This document shows, one piece after another, positions 40,701 to 51,143 of a stretch of 64,000 bases of DNA; positions within the stretch are counted from its first letter, which is position 1, and each line of letters begins with the position of its first letter. Both the position numbers and the translations under genes were made by a program. The notes below the pieces were generated by a model that saw nothing but the letters and a program-made list of their open reading frames with translations, did not search any database and was not told where the DNA came from. This stretch comes from Spisula solida (Eukaryota; Mollusca; Bivalvia; Venerida; Mactridae), in NCBI GenBank assembly GCA_947247005.1, contig OX365952.1:5416501-5480500 (forward strand), read 5' to 3'.

Positions 40701-41232
40701 GATATGCATCAAGCAAAATTGATGTGACTGCATTTAAAATATATTTCAATATTGATATCATGCACATTAAATGTCAAGGAAATTCACTATTCATTGGCTG
40801 AAGACTCTTTAGTGATTGAGTCTTAGTATGTATATATTAAAGTCCATTTTTGATCTCGATCATATTTAAACTTAGACTCTGATACTCCATAAAATTGTGC
40901 CACCTCATATTTGAGAAACAATTGGAACGTAAGCAATCATTATCACACACAAATAATAGTACGTCGTTACTTTAAGACTGGTATAAACTGGATAGAATGA
41001 TCAGCAACTCGACTTCATATGATTGATGTTGAAGTCAAGTCCGGTTTTTAATATCCTGTATTGAATGCAATATCGTGTTAGACGAAACCATATATCAACA
41101 GTATTCAAGAATGAGACGCTTTCCAGTTTTTCAAATATCGTTAAGAAATTCTTTTTTTAAAAGATTAATATCCTGTTATAGGAAACAATTACAAGAAAAA
41201 CCGTATCTGGAAATACATCGTGTGATTGAACA

Positions 41233-41497
41233 AGGTAATACTAAGTCAGACAGGAAAGGCAGCACTCATCTTAACCAGCCGAGCACTGAAAACATAAAAA
41301 ACATACAGGGCATAATGCTCAACTGAATAAGTTATGACCCGCCCATGTTCAAACTGTCGAAAAACTATATAAACCTGTTTCAGCAATCAAAAACAGATTG
41401 ACCATGCTGAATGACCTAGGTCCAACAGTAAAATGGCAGGAATGCCTAGTTTTAGTTGGCAGAAGTCCGAAAAAGTATAAAGAAGCTAAATGGCAAG
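41233..41497 (+). repeat. family R repeat, reference copy
   Basis: Limits are defined by comparison with U2 at 33980, which lacks it. About 265 bp: AAGTCAGACAGGAAAGGCAG, AACCAGCCGAGCACTGAAAA, ACATAAAAAACATACAGGGC, then AGCTGTC/CTGAATGACC subrepeats to about 41497. No coding or tRNA-like promoter recognised. At least 13 copies lie in the window in both orientations. Confidence 0.85.
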
Positions 41498-42054
41498 TTG
41501 TGTCTAAGTTAATGTTACATCATTATACGCTGCTAGTTTCTGTTTCGTGCTCAGCTAACTCAATGTTACCGAAGCACTTGCAGGAAAACGATATTAAAAA
41601 TTCGGACAGGGAAGGCAACACCCAAAATAAGCAGCACTGCACAAAGGCGCATGAAAGAACACGCAAAAACGAGATATCACAGACCCCAAGCACACACCAC
41701 TATGAAAAAATAAATCGATAAGAAAAACGAAACCTAAAAGATACAAAACGATAATATTAAGTTAGACAGGGAAAGTAGCTAATGTTAATATGTTTTCGGC
41801 TGTTCCCATTTGAGTTAAACTATTTTTTTAGTTCAACATAGAATGCCAATGTCACTTTAACACGATACCAAATCTTGATTTCAATGACAATATAACTGTA
41901 AATCAGATTAGCATGCGTTTGGACTTCTAACACGACATACTCTTGACTTGATTTGATGTAACACTCTGTTGTAGTCAAGCATGGTTCTAGCAAATGCGTA
42001 TTGGGCTAAAGACAACATAGATACGTATAGATTATAACACTAGGGACGACGGGC

Positions 42055-42152
42055 ATTAAGTCTATATTCGGCATACTAGGTAAGATATTGGCTGGTTCGG
42101 GGGCTGCAGCCCGAGTGCCAATACCGGTCTAGTATGTCAATATCGACTTAAT
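42055..42152. repeat. imperfect 38-bp foldback with GC palindrome loop
   Basis: Left arm ATTAAGTCTATATTCGGCAT (from 42055) and right arm ending ATGTCAATATCGACTTAAT (42152) are inverted with a few mismatches. The loop holds CGGGGGCTGCAGCCCG. Confidence 0.85.
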
Positions 42153-42376
42153 TCACAACGGCCATGTTTTATAACCTTTTTATCGGATATATTCAACTCC
42201 ACTGATATTTTTCCAAATGTGAGATGACAAAACGCACTCTGATCTAACTTTTCCAGCGCTTTTTCAAAATGCGAAACAGTCAGAATCTTCAATTTTGTAT
42301 TCAAGCGCGCTAAGGACGTCACATATTTGTGGTCGTTACGTACGCGCGTCGCTTCCGAAATGACCGGAACGGTCAT
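42137..42376 (-). other. 79-codon frame beside the foldback, unassigned
   Basis: The minus-strand frame starts MTVPVISEATRVRNDHKYVT and is more GC-rich than its surroundings. It has no recognised domain. It may be part of a transposon associated with the adjacent inverted repeat. It also includes a small perfect hairpin AATGACCG-GAA-CGGTCATT (about 42357-42377). Confidence 0.25.
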
Positions 42377-42829
42377 TCAAGCGTTATTCGACGTCGTTGT
42401 AACATGTACGTTATAAATACTGCATTTGATCAATTCTTTACACAAACTAGTCATATTGGTATTTAGTTTTAGAATAATGTTTTAAGTTTTAAGATATACA
42501 TCCAAATTGTAAAATTAATGTTCACATTTAGAGAAAGGCTACTACTGTTTTAATCAACTAACTCCTCGTTTTTCTCAATCAGAGTTTTTTTCTGAAAATG
42601 GTCACCAGAGCAACGAAGTAAATGATTTCGACATAATGCATAAGACATTTTAAAGCTAAGATATAGTAGTATATGGATAAATGACTTAAAATTGAATCGG
42701 TAGATATGTCAGTCATTTGTTCTTATTTGAAAGCTTTTTTAAAACCTTGTTACATGCAGTAATTACATAATGTCAATATAGCAGGTTTTCCTGGCGGCTG
42801 GCTCAAATTTTATCTTTACTTCTAGAATG

Positions 42830-44740
42830 TCACCCAGAGTATAACAAATGTAAAATGGTTAACTAGTAGCAGGCTTTTCACCCATCAAGCACCTCCTAAC
42901 AGTTGCATGGAATGATAGTAATCATCAGAAAATTCAACGCAATTCAGTTGAACTTTGTCTACAGAGCTTTAACATCATCTTTTATTCTGACGATGTTCGG
43001 GTTAAAATATCTGATACTGATTTTTGTAGTGAAGTGATAAATGTTTCGTGTGCGCTGAAACCGACTTGGCCACAACATGCACATGTGCCAATATTGAGTA
43101 AGCAACAAGGTGAGCAATGGCACCAACTTTCATGATCTTGAAATTAATGACATGACGTCCGTTCTGTGGTTGTAATGTAATAATCTGTATCAACACTAAC
43201 TTAAATAAAGTCAGGCAGACTCGAATTGGTTATTTACTGATAGCTAAAACGCATTTATACACGTACACTGTTAGTCTGGGCAAATGACGTGTTCATTCTC
43301 TGGTCGGCAGATGGAATTGTTAATGTGTTAATTATGACTTGTGTCAGAATTACTAGACAAAATAGTGAGTCATACGATATAAGGTATATAGATGTTGTCA
43401 CACTCTATCAACGCTATTAAATTGTGATATATATACAATTGTTTAATTATTTAATATTATACATTCAATAAATCGACGCCTTATTTTGTATCAATAAGCG
43501 TATACTACAGTTTTCAAAAGTACATGTACTACTTCATGAATTCATCATTTGGTTGGTATCTGTATTGTATGCAGCAAATTTCGCTAGAACATTTTAAAAT
43601 CACGAACAATTCAGTTATGAGTTAAGAGATTTCATTTTAACATCAACATTTATATGATACCTGGGAACAAGGAAAGTTTCGAAATGATTTTGTGTTGTTT
43701 GTTTACTTTGCTGAACCAACGAACAGTGCCAGAGGTGGCCAGTTCAACAAAACAAAAAATCTAAAATATGCCATATTATAATAAACGAGATTTATTGCAT
43801 TTTAATACGTCTTATTTGTAACAAAACTATTCTTAATACTTTCCAATACAGCGAACGAGAGAGCCATATCGTTGAACCTTTTAGATACTCATAGTAATAA
43901 CATGTGTCGAATACGTACTATTATCACTGTCTCATGTCATTGAAGAAAATGTGAGTTTTCTTATTTTTATCTAATATCTGTTGGTTGTCATTAATATATA
44001 AAAATGACGAATCGTGATTCCAGTGTTTGCACTTCTAGGGAATAATTCAATGTGCTAGCACTTGCAATAGCAGCATGACTAAATATATAGAGGTTGTTTA
44101 AATAGGAACATATATCGTCAAAGATAAGGTTAAGTTGACATTTGATCGATATTTAAGAAATAATGAATATGTACCAGTGTTATTTCTGTAGTTTTAGCAC
44201 AGCTTGTTTTCTTCTGTGTGAATATAGCTAGTCTGGCTACCCGACTAGATAATATATTTTTTTCAATCAATTATCATAATTTCATTTTCAATTTTAGCTA
44301 GATTTTATTTTGGGCTTGATTATCTATGTTTAAGGGTGCAAAGGGAATTAATTTCAGGAAAAGAGAGTAGACAGAAGAGTTATCTCCTTTAGTTAAACAT
44401 ATGGTATGTATAGACAGACTAGAATATAGCCGAAGCTACTAGTTCTGTTAGAATCAAAGATAGACAATTAGATAACAAGAACTATCTTGTTCTTAAGTAG
44501 TTAGTTGGTCACTATAAGAAAAATGTAATGAAAGGATCTTCAATACTAATGTTCACACCACGCACGTATTATGTTCGCCAAAACCACATATTGCTTACAT
44601 GAACAACATCAATTATATTAACAACTTCGGTATATGAAGGTGTGTGTTAATTTGTAGCTAATATGAGTTTGACCATGATTACGATGCATGTATCATATGA
44701 AATAAATAATTTGAGACAAGTGCCGTACAGAGCCAAACAA
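42830..44740 (+). repeat. segmental unit U4 (partial)
   Basis: Blocks N (42860-43110), M1 (43240-43375), M2 (43725-43790), M3 (43815-43990) and a tail (44100-44730) matching U2 29640-30020. The inverted 9-bp-TSD MITE (44229-44421) is inserted within. M4 to M7 are absent here. Confidence 0.8.
44229..44421 (-). mobile_element. 193-bp MITE with 9-bp target duplication, copy 2
   Basis: Inverted relative to 16386-16580 and nearly identical. Exact 9-bp duplication GAATATAGC at 44220-44228 and 44422-44430. Confidence 0.92.
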
Positions 44741-44814
44741 ATTTCCCTCTGCTATTGAGCAAAGTCATTTAGTTTGACTTAAATGTGGCCAATTAATTAC
44801 TTTTACATGTACTA

Positions 44815-45509
44815 CGAGGGTTGATCAGGAAGTTTGTATAATTATGGTGTGAATAGTGTTGATAATAAATATCTAATAATACCATAACAATCTTCTATAC
44901 ATAATTATACTCTCTTATAAAAATGATAAAAATACATCATACAGTTACATAGTTACGTCGATTCCTAAACAGTCACTATGCATAGCACGCCGCACATCAG
45001 AAAACTAATCGATGTCACGTAATGCCAAACGCAATTTAGGTCTAATTGTATGGAGCACTTTCCCTAAGTAGTCGCCACACAAGACTTCGAATTGCTGATG
45101 TCCGATATGCTTAGCTCTTTCGTACAGATCCCATGCACAGTTAAAGGAAAATATCGAACTTACTGACAATCTGTCTAACGGTTTGACGTTTGTCTGTTTG
45201 GATGATTCCTCTCACTTTTCACGTACACACTGAATCACTGTCGACGGCCACCTTTCTCCTTTGTTGTCTTAAATTGATCTTCTGTGTCTTTTGAATCGTC
45301 TGTGCCATTTGCTGGTAACTGCCGGACTTTACGCTTTTAAAATATCGCACATTTTCATAATTTTGATTGATTTTAGTCAGAGTTTTTCGAATTCCAACGC
45401 AAAACTAAATTCAATGTCACCCGTTGACGTCATGACGCTGTCTCCGTTGCATTGAAATAAAAATAAATAATTTAAAAGCAATTGATACGAACTTCACGAT
45501 CATTCCTCG
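44815..45509 (-). mobile_element. mariner-like element with transposase N-terminal relic
   Basis: TA then CGAGGGTTGATCAGGAAGTT on the left, and the complement of AACTTCACGATCATTCCTCG on the right. On the minus strand at about 45165-45215 the frame reads QTDKRQTVRQIVSKFDI-like sequence, matching the helix-turn-helix start of mariner transposases. Stops and a deletion leave only about 695 bp. Confidence 0.75.
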
Positions 45510-46499
45510 CATAAACTATACCTTACGGATGTAGATTAGTCTTTGACGCCTTGATTTGATTTGATAGGGATTTATAATATCCTCGTATCTGCCAATATCA
45601 TTAGATAATCTGGATTAGGACCTTTGTGACGCCATCTATAGTACGTATATACATAGTGATTGCAGTTAAAGTTTATTTGTGTGGACATACCAAGACACAG
45701 ATATCAAGTTAGGCAAAAAGGAATACAACAAGTTATAACAAGTTGCATGACCTTGGTTATTCCAGAAACATGGAAAACATCACTCCACATTACCAAACTG
45801 AAGATGTGTATTGTATTGTGTCGATATCTAGAATATTTAATAATGCTCAAGCTGTGTGTGTGGTGGTATCACACATACAATGCTGGAATAGACAACCGTT
45901 TCGGGTTTTCGTATTTTATGGACAATGCTTCACGTGATTTGTCACACAAATCCTAAAAATTGCGTCATACCTTGGAGATAGCTCAAAATAGAAATGGCAA
46001 TGATCAATAATAAATAAAACAGTTTTGTTTAAAACGTTCTTTTTTCAAGTGCTATCTCCTGATAGCTCAGAATGATCATAAATAAAATCAAAATATTGTT
46101 ACACTTATGAGCAATCTCAAAACATGCCTTTTCAGTTTTAGAATGAGCTGTTGCTCGTTTGATATTCAAATTCATGGTGAAGGTATCGTATTATTGCAAA
46201 TCGACCAATGTTGAGTGAGATTGATATATCTGAATCTTTGAAGCGCTTTTTCTCGAAAAGTGAAATTGTGTAGGTAGCGCAAGATAACTATAAGGTGACG
46301 AGTTCTACTCATATTATTAAACCCTTACAACACCCTATTCCTGTTGTTAAATACTGGGGTTTCAATGAGATACATGATACAGCACTGCTACATTATTATG
46401 TTGGACGTGATGAAGAGCTAATCACTTGATCAATAAGGGTTATGATTAGCTCCAGCTGAGCACAAGGCTGCTTCATTACATTTAGAAAGACAAACAGTA
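45510..46499. other. unassigned DNA
   Basis: A 98-codon plus-strand frame (45660-45956) has no recognised domain. No other signal. Confidence 0.35.
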
Positions 46500-46744
46500 T
46501 CGCTGGCTTAGAATTAGAAGATCGTAAGTCCAAAATCAATAATTTGAGAAAACAAGGAAAACTGTCTTAAAACTACTCTTTACTTCTGGAAAAACATATT
46601 TTTAAACTTCAGTTTATTCAACATGACCACTTCCGATTTTCATGACAAGCTCATAAGAAGCGCCTTGAGATGCAGATTTCAAATATGCACGAGTCTTAAA
46701 AGGTCATAAGTAGTACTCACGACCTTCTTATTCTAAGCCAGCGA
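46500..46744. mobile_element. MITE family TCGCTGGCTTAGAAT, intact copy
   Basis: 245 bp with about 25-bp inverted ends (TCGCTGGCTTAGAATTAGAA and the complement of TTCTTATTCTAAGCCAGCGA), flanked by TA on both sides, as in Tc1/mariner-type MITEs. Other copies are at 8288-8495, 30028-30068 (end only) and 60082-61689. Confidence 0.88.
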
Positions 46745-47603
46745 TATATATATAATATTTCTGTTGAGTGTTGCTTTGTTTGTTTTTCTTGTGATTTGTC
46801 TGCTGGTCCGACTTCGGTTATGTTTGACTGACTGAGACGGTAGAGTGTAGGACTGACTGAGACGGTAGAGTGTAGGAGTTGAATGAAGTGTTTTTGCAGC
46901 TGTTATATTTCGTTTTTTGGTTAATATCTTTGTTGTCCATGTGGCTTTATTCTTGTGAACAGTCTTTTCGTGTATTTTAGTGAGTTTCCTGCCCAGCTGT
47001 TTCTGTTGAGAGCTGCTTCTGTTAAAGCCATATTATATCTCCCAAAACTGTTTTAGTTAATAGACTAAATACACAGAATTAGGATGTTTTTCACAAATGA
47101 CCAATAATTGCGACAGAATGTTGAATGTATCACTTTCTATGATATCTGCCGAAACAGTTTGCCAAAAATCACATTTAACTTATATAAGAGTTGCATCTCT
47201 TTTTTTTACAATTCATTATTTTGTAAACAAACCAACTGGAGGTTGTACTTCGTTTTATGCTCTGATGGTTCTGTTAAGTGCTGACTTCTATATCCGAATT
47301 GTTATTAACTTTTTGTTACTAACATTCAATATATGATGCTGGCTCGCAACGATAGAAATTTACTATAAGATCCACCTAAAACTCCGAACACTTTCAAATG
47401 TGGTCTCCAGCTTCGGCCTCTTTATGCCTTTATCACCAAAACGAAGCAAGGTAACAGTCAGAATGCCCGGCAATTGTAATAGACAGCTCAAATTGGTTAA
47501 GACAAAACATAGCCAATGAAAAATGGCCTTTTAAAAGCGGTTAGGATTTCCCGGATTTCTCAGGGGTGACACGGGTGTAGCCATATTTGTTGTTGTTGTT
47601 ACA
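46745..47603. other. repeat-derived DNA
   Basis: 46826-46875 is a perfect 25-bp tandem pair (GACTGACTGAGACGGTAGAG...). 47023-47260 is homologous to the ends of the TTAA-flanked element at 60283-61640. A (TTG)n run is at 47588. Confidence 0.6.
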
Positions 47604-47826
47604 AGGTAAGCTTTTAAAAAAGCTAGAAGTAGCTCGGTTCGTATACCTCTGTCTCTAATGTTCGTGTCTTCTCCTGAAATCCGTGCTTATATTAGTTAAG
47701 CCAAAACATATGTTTTACATTGTCATTATAATAAAATAATAATCACACAAATAGAAGGTTTAACGCCGTTTCTGAACAATTTATCATTTACATATGGTTT
47801 CGATTAACCTTACTAGTTTTCCTGGA
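47604..47826. repeat. left arm of a long inverted repeat around the Penelope remnant
   Basis: GGTAAGCTTTTAAAAAAGCT with AGCTCGGTTCGTA, and AGGTTTAACGCCGTTTCTGA with TTTCGATTAACC, are matched in inverse order at 50976-50810. The middle of the arms differs in length. Confidence 0.75.
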
Positions 47827-48157
47827 CTGTATTGTAACCATTACCAATTTACCCTTCCTCAAGAACCAGCAACTTATCTATATGAGGAAATGGGCACTAC
47901 TTCATGGTAGGGTACAACCTGTTGCAGTTGGATGTCGAACCCGAATGGCCGGATTGCATATCCTGTGCACAAATAAATGCTGCAGCTACTCAAGTAATAT
48001 GGACGTGTAGACAAAGATCATATAACCGATTGTTTTTTATGTAAAATTTATGTATTCATAATAAGGTTGATTACATATAGGCATTAAGCCCAACAGTCAT
48101 TGGGTGTATTTTGTTTTTCATAATTTACAGCATTTATTATTACATTATTACATCATA

Positions 48158-48249
48158 TTCTCTCATACCCTCGTGGCGATGGATAACATCAAGAATGAAG
48201 TGTCGAGAGTGATTAATATAAGTTGGAAAAACTTGTTTCACGATCGACC
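48158..48249 (+). mobile_element. SINE family 1, 3' fragment
   Basis: Only the body end and tail are present (CCTCGTGGCGATGGATAACA through CACGATCGACC). It matches the 3' ends of the copies at 52.6 and 63.1 kb. The tRNA-like head is absent, so this is a 5'-truncated copy. Confidence 0.75.
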
Positions 48250-48263
48250 TTAAATAAATTAGT

Positions 48264-48410
48264 ATAAACTAATTTACAGCACTTACAGTATTAGTTATCT
48301 TTTTAAGGTTGTAGGTGACCAAAAACACGTATGTGCATTGAAAGCGTTTGAAAACATGCTAAATTTACCTTCATGCGATTAAATCAAAGTTTAAACGCTA
48401 TAGGGACGGT
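48264..48410 (+). repeat. 147-bp direct repeat, copy 1
   Basis: ATAAACTAATTTACAG through GCTATAGGGACGGT. Nearly identical to 48591-48737 and the same length. Confidence 0.95.
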
Positions 48411-48590
48411 AAAGTTCTTTATTTAACATTATTATATACGTGTATGTCCATGTATAAGTACATATATAGCCAATGTAGCTTAGTGAATAAGGGTTTGGTT
48501 TTCACTGCTTTTCCGTGATATTACAGGTATTATACATAATATGTATACACACAAGCGACATACTTAAATAAATCGACTTATATGGGCCTC

Positions 48591-48737
48591 ATAAACTAAT
48601 TTACAGTATTTACAGTATTAGTTTTCTTTTTAAAGTTGTAGGTGACCAAAAACACGTATGTGCATTGAAAGCGTTTGAAAACATGCTAAATTTACCTTCA
48701 TGCGATTAAATCAAAGTTTAAACGCTATAGGGACGGT
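48591..48737 (+). repeat. 147-bp direct repeat, copy 2
   Basis: Differs from copy 1 at only a few positions near its start. Offset 327 bp. Confidence 0.95.
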
Positions 48738-48759
48738 CATTGTGGGTTTTAGCGAGATC

Positions 48760-48817
48760 GACCGTTTTCTAACGGTCATTTTCATTGGTTAACGTATAAA
48801 AATCAACCAATGAAAAT
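48760..48817. repeat. two adjacent perfect hairpins
   Basis: 48760-48777: arms GACCGTT and AACGGTC with a 4-base loop. 48778-48817: arms ATTTTCATTGGTT and AACCAATGAAAAT (13 bp, perfect) with a 14-base loop. Confidence 0.9.
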
Positions 48818-49206
48818 CGCTGTCACAAAAAATCGTCATTCGGAACATTCTGACAAACATGTGGAGTCATTTGACAATAAAATATGCAGCCGATTCGTTT
48901 TTCGGCTTAAATGTATACATTTTACTGAAGTTAACATGTGTCATCCGGGTAAATCTGTTCCTCCTTTTGCGTTCTTTGATTTTACCACATCGTTATGTTT
49001 ATACACAACGGTAAATACGACATGCAATATTTCTATTGTTTTTTCTTTTTATTGAATGCACCTCATTGAAAGGGTGGACACGGTGATATATATTCCTGGC
49101 ATAACTTTTTAACTAGTTGAATAATTTCGATGGGAATTTGCATGTAAGTAGTTATAACAATGTTTTGTATTAATATAATTACTTTATTATACCTTTAAAA
49201 TCTAGA

Positions 49207-49264
49207 AATTTTTCTTAGATCGTAACTATCCTTCTAATTTTTCTTAGATCGTAACTATCCTTCT
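49207..49264 (+). repeat. 29-bp tandem duplication at the truncated 5' edge of the Penelope frame
   Basis: AATTTTTCTTAGATCGTAAC... occurs twice head to tail (49207-49235, 49236-49264). The duplication shifts frame and puts a TAA at 49235-49237. Confidence 0.95.
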
Positions 49265-49999
49265 AATATTGTTGACGATGCAATAAACAAGGCATCTGGG
49301 TTAAGCCAGGAACAGGCGTTGCAAGTTTCCGAAAAAAGTGACAGTTCCTGCATACCTTTTGTTGTTGAATATAGTCCTTCCCTGCCAAATATAGGCGTTA
49401 TATTAAATAAATATTGGGATTTACTTAAACTGTCACAGAAAGATAGCGTTAATTTTGTCCATTCTTATAAGCCGGTTCTTGCTTTTAAACGTCCTAGAAA
49501 TATAAAGGATATTCTTGTACGAGCTAAATTTTCTTCTAATCAAAGTCAACATTATTTGTCACAGACTTGTAACAGGCGCAGATGTTCACATTGTAAACAT
49601 ATTGTTGCCGATAGTCAGTTTACTAGCTCTAACACTAACGAGTCATTTAATCTCAAACGCTCTGCTAATTGTTCATCGCAGGATGTCATTTATCTTATAA
49701 CCTGTAAAAAATGTCAGAAACAATACGTTGGACAAACTAATCAACAAGTTTCTAAAAGAATGAACAGTCATCGTTTTGACATAAATAATTTTGATGAGAC
49801 ATACGCCACTTATTCGTCTAATGTCGCTGTCCATTTCAATTCTATGGACCATTCTATATCCGATTTTTCATTCATGCCAATTGACATTGTACATGATACT
49901 ATGCAGCGTCTATGTAAAGAAACATTCTGGATACATAGACTTAAGACTTTGTATCCAGATGGAATGAACGCAAAGGTCATTTATGACAAATCGATTTAG
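49238..49999 (+). pseudogene. Penelope-like retroelement, C-terminal GIY-YIG endonuclease part
   Basis: The frame is open from 49238 to a stop ending at 49999 (253 codons). It starts FFLDRNYPSNIVDDAINKAS, matching the R.YP..iv..ai.kA stretch that follows the reverse transcriptase core in Penelope-like elements. Next come LPNIGVILNKYWDLL and KRPRNIKDILVRAKF, a CNRRRCSHCKH zinc-binding linker, and the GIY-YIG nuclease: VIYLITCKKCQKQYVGQTN, SKRMNSHR (catalytic Arg) and RLCKETFWIHRLKTLYPDGM (catalytic Glu). The nuclease residues look intact, but the reverse transcriptase is missing, so it is a 5'-truncated, immobile copy. The Cys-rich linker suggests the Neptune/Nematis type of animal PLE. Confidence 0.9.
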
Positions 50000-50463
50000 C
50001 GTCTTTCACGCATGTTGTATAATATGATAAAAATCGTTAGTTCCTATTACTCTGTTTTATATATCTTACCAATAGGAATTATTGAGTATCATGTATGATC
50101 CGGTTTTTTAATTGCAGTGCTGTATAACCTCTCTACAGCGACCCCTGTTTAGCAACTACCTCTTAATATAATTATGAGTATTCATTTTTTCACTAGCCTT
50201 TTTTCCTTCAAATCTTACCTTTGGAGAGCTACTACCTCTTAAGTACGACCACCCTTTGTAGCTCCTATTTTGTGTTGCTTTATAGAGGTTATACATGTAC
50301 TGTATAGTATATATTATTATTGTTGTTCTTTACAATTCAATATATGAAACGTTGTTCATATGTATTCATATGTATTTTGCGCTGCATTTACTATGTAACG
50401 TCTTTTGGCGCCACCGCGTTATTATGCATGACGTTACGTCATCATTGTTTTTGTATATAATAA

Positions 50464-50509
50464 TCATTACCTGAAGAAGCCTTCTGGGCGAAACGTTGTA
50501 GTCTAATGA
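50464..50509 (+). ncRNA. hammerhead-ribozyme-like motif in the Penelope 3' tail
   Basis: Stem I UCAUUA (50464-50469) pairs with UAAUGA (50504-50509). The core CUGAAGA (50471-50477) fits CUGANGA. Stem II is GCC/GGC (479-481/487-489), followed by GAA (490-492), a two-pair stem III AC/GU, and the cleavage triplet GUC (501-503). C470 and A478 are extra unpaired bases, so activity is doubtful. Hammerheads with tiny stem III are known in Penelope-like elements. Confidence 0.55.
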
Positions 50510-50809
50510 ATATACATTAAATGTTATTCGTGTTTGGTGGTTTCTCTCTATCTTCGATTTAAAATCTAGTAAATTCCTATGAAATCCACCTTATTATGAG
50601 TACATAAATTTTACAAAAATATTTTTCTCTCTCTCTTAATCAATGATACAGTTACAGTGTAGATAGACAAACGTCATGATTATCTGAACTTTATTGTTAT
50701 GTTCGACGAAATATTTTTTTATTGTAACAATAGAAATATAAATGTAAGTTATCATGAAGACATTTTAAATGGCTTAATAAATGTACGAAATTTCTTATGG
50801 AATATTTTA

Positions 50810-50976
50810 GACGAAAATTAATCGAAACAATACATAACTGATGAATTGTTCAGAAACGGCATTAAACCTAAACGCAAACACATTTGGGTAACCATTTATG
50901 CACATTGTTCTGTGCATGTCCACAGCTCTCCTGTTAAAAGTACGAACGAGCTCTTTTAAAAGCTAACCTATGTTTT
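50810..50976. repeat. right arm of the long inverted repeat
   Basis: AATCGAAACAATACAT, TTCAGAAACGGCATTAAACC, and GAGCTCTTTTAAAAGCTAACC are the inverse of blocks at 47604-47826. Confidence 0.75.
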
Positions 50977-51124
50977 TTTAAGATAAATAAGAAATTCTGA
51001 TGTTGCTCCACAATTCTTTTTTTGACAGTTGTAGTATTAAAATGGAAGGGAGGCGACTCTATTTTGCCAATAATTAATTCTTAAGACATTAAGTAGTCTC
51101 CCCTAGTTTAATTTGTAGACTTAA

Positions 51125-51130
51125 TTTATT
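51125..51130 (-). promoter_or_regulatory. polyadenylation signal AATAAA
   Basis: A canonical AATAAA lies 13 bases past the end of the stop codon on the minus strand. It implies a very short 3' UTR of perhaps 30-40 bases. This supports 52133-51144 as the true last exon. Confidence 0.7.
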
Positions 51131-51143
51131 TATGCCAATGTCA

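Larger units (their letters stand above)
36380..42050 (+). repeat. segmental unit U3
   Basis: Landmarks N (36550-36800), M1 (37205-37365), M8 (37930-38220), M4 (38735-39000), S (39010-39320), M5 (39660-39790), M6 (39960-40060), M7 (40990-41225), then 41530-41760 and 41790-42010. M4 to M7 align base by base with U2 for about 2.5 kb with small indels. The 136-codon frame at 36380-36790 is not preserved in U4, so I do not call a gene. Confidence 0.87.

Noticed and set aside
45660..45956. 98-codon plus-strand frame
   Set aside because: No recognisable domain or conservation within the window.
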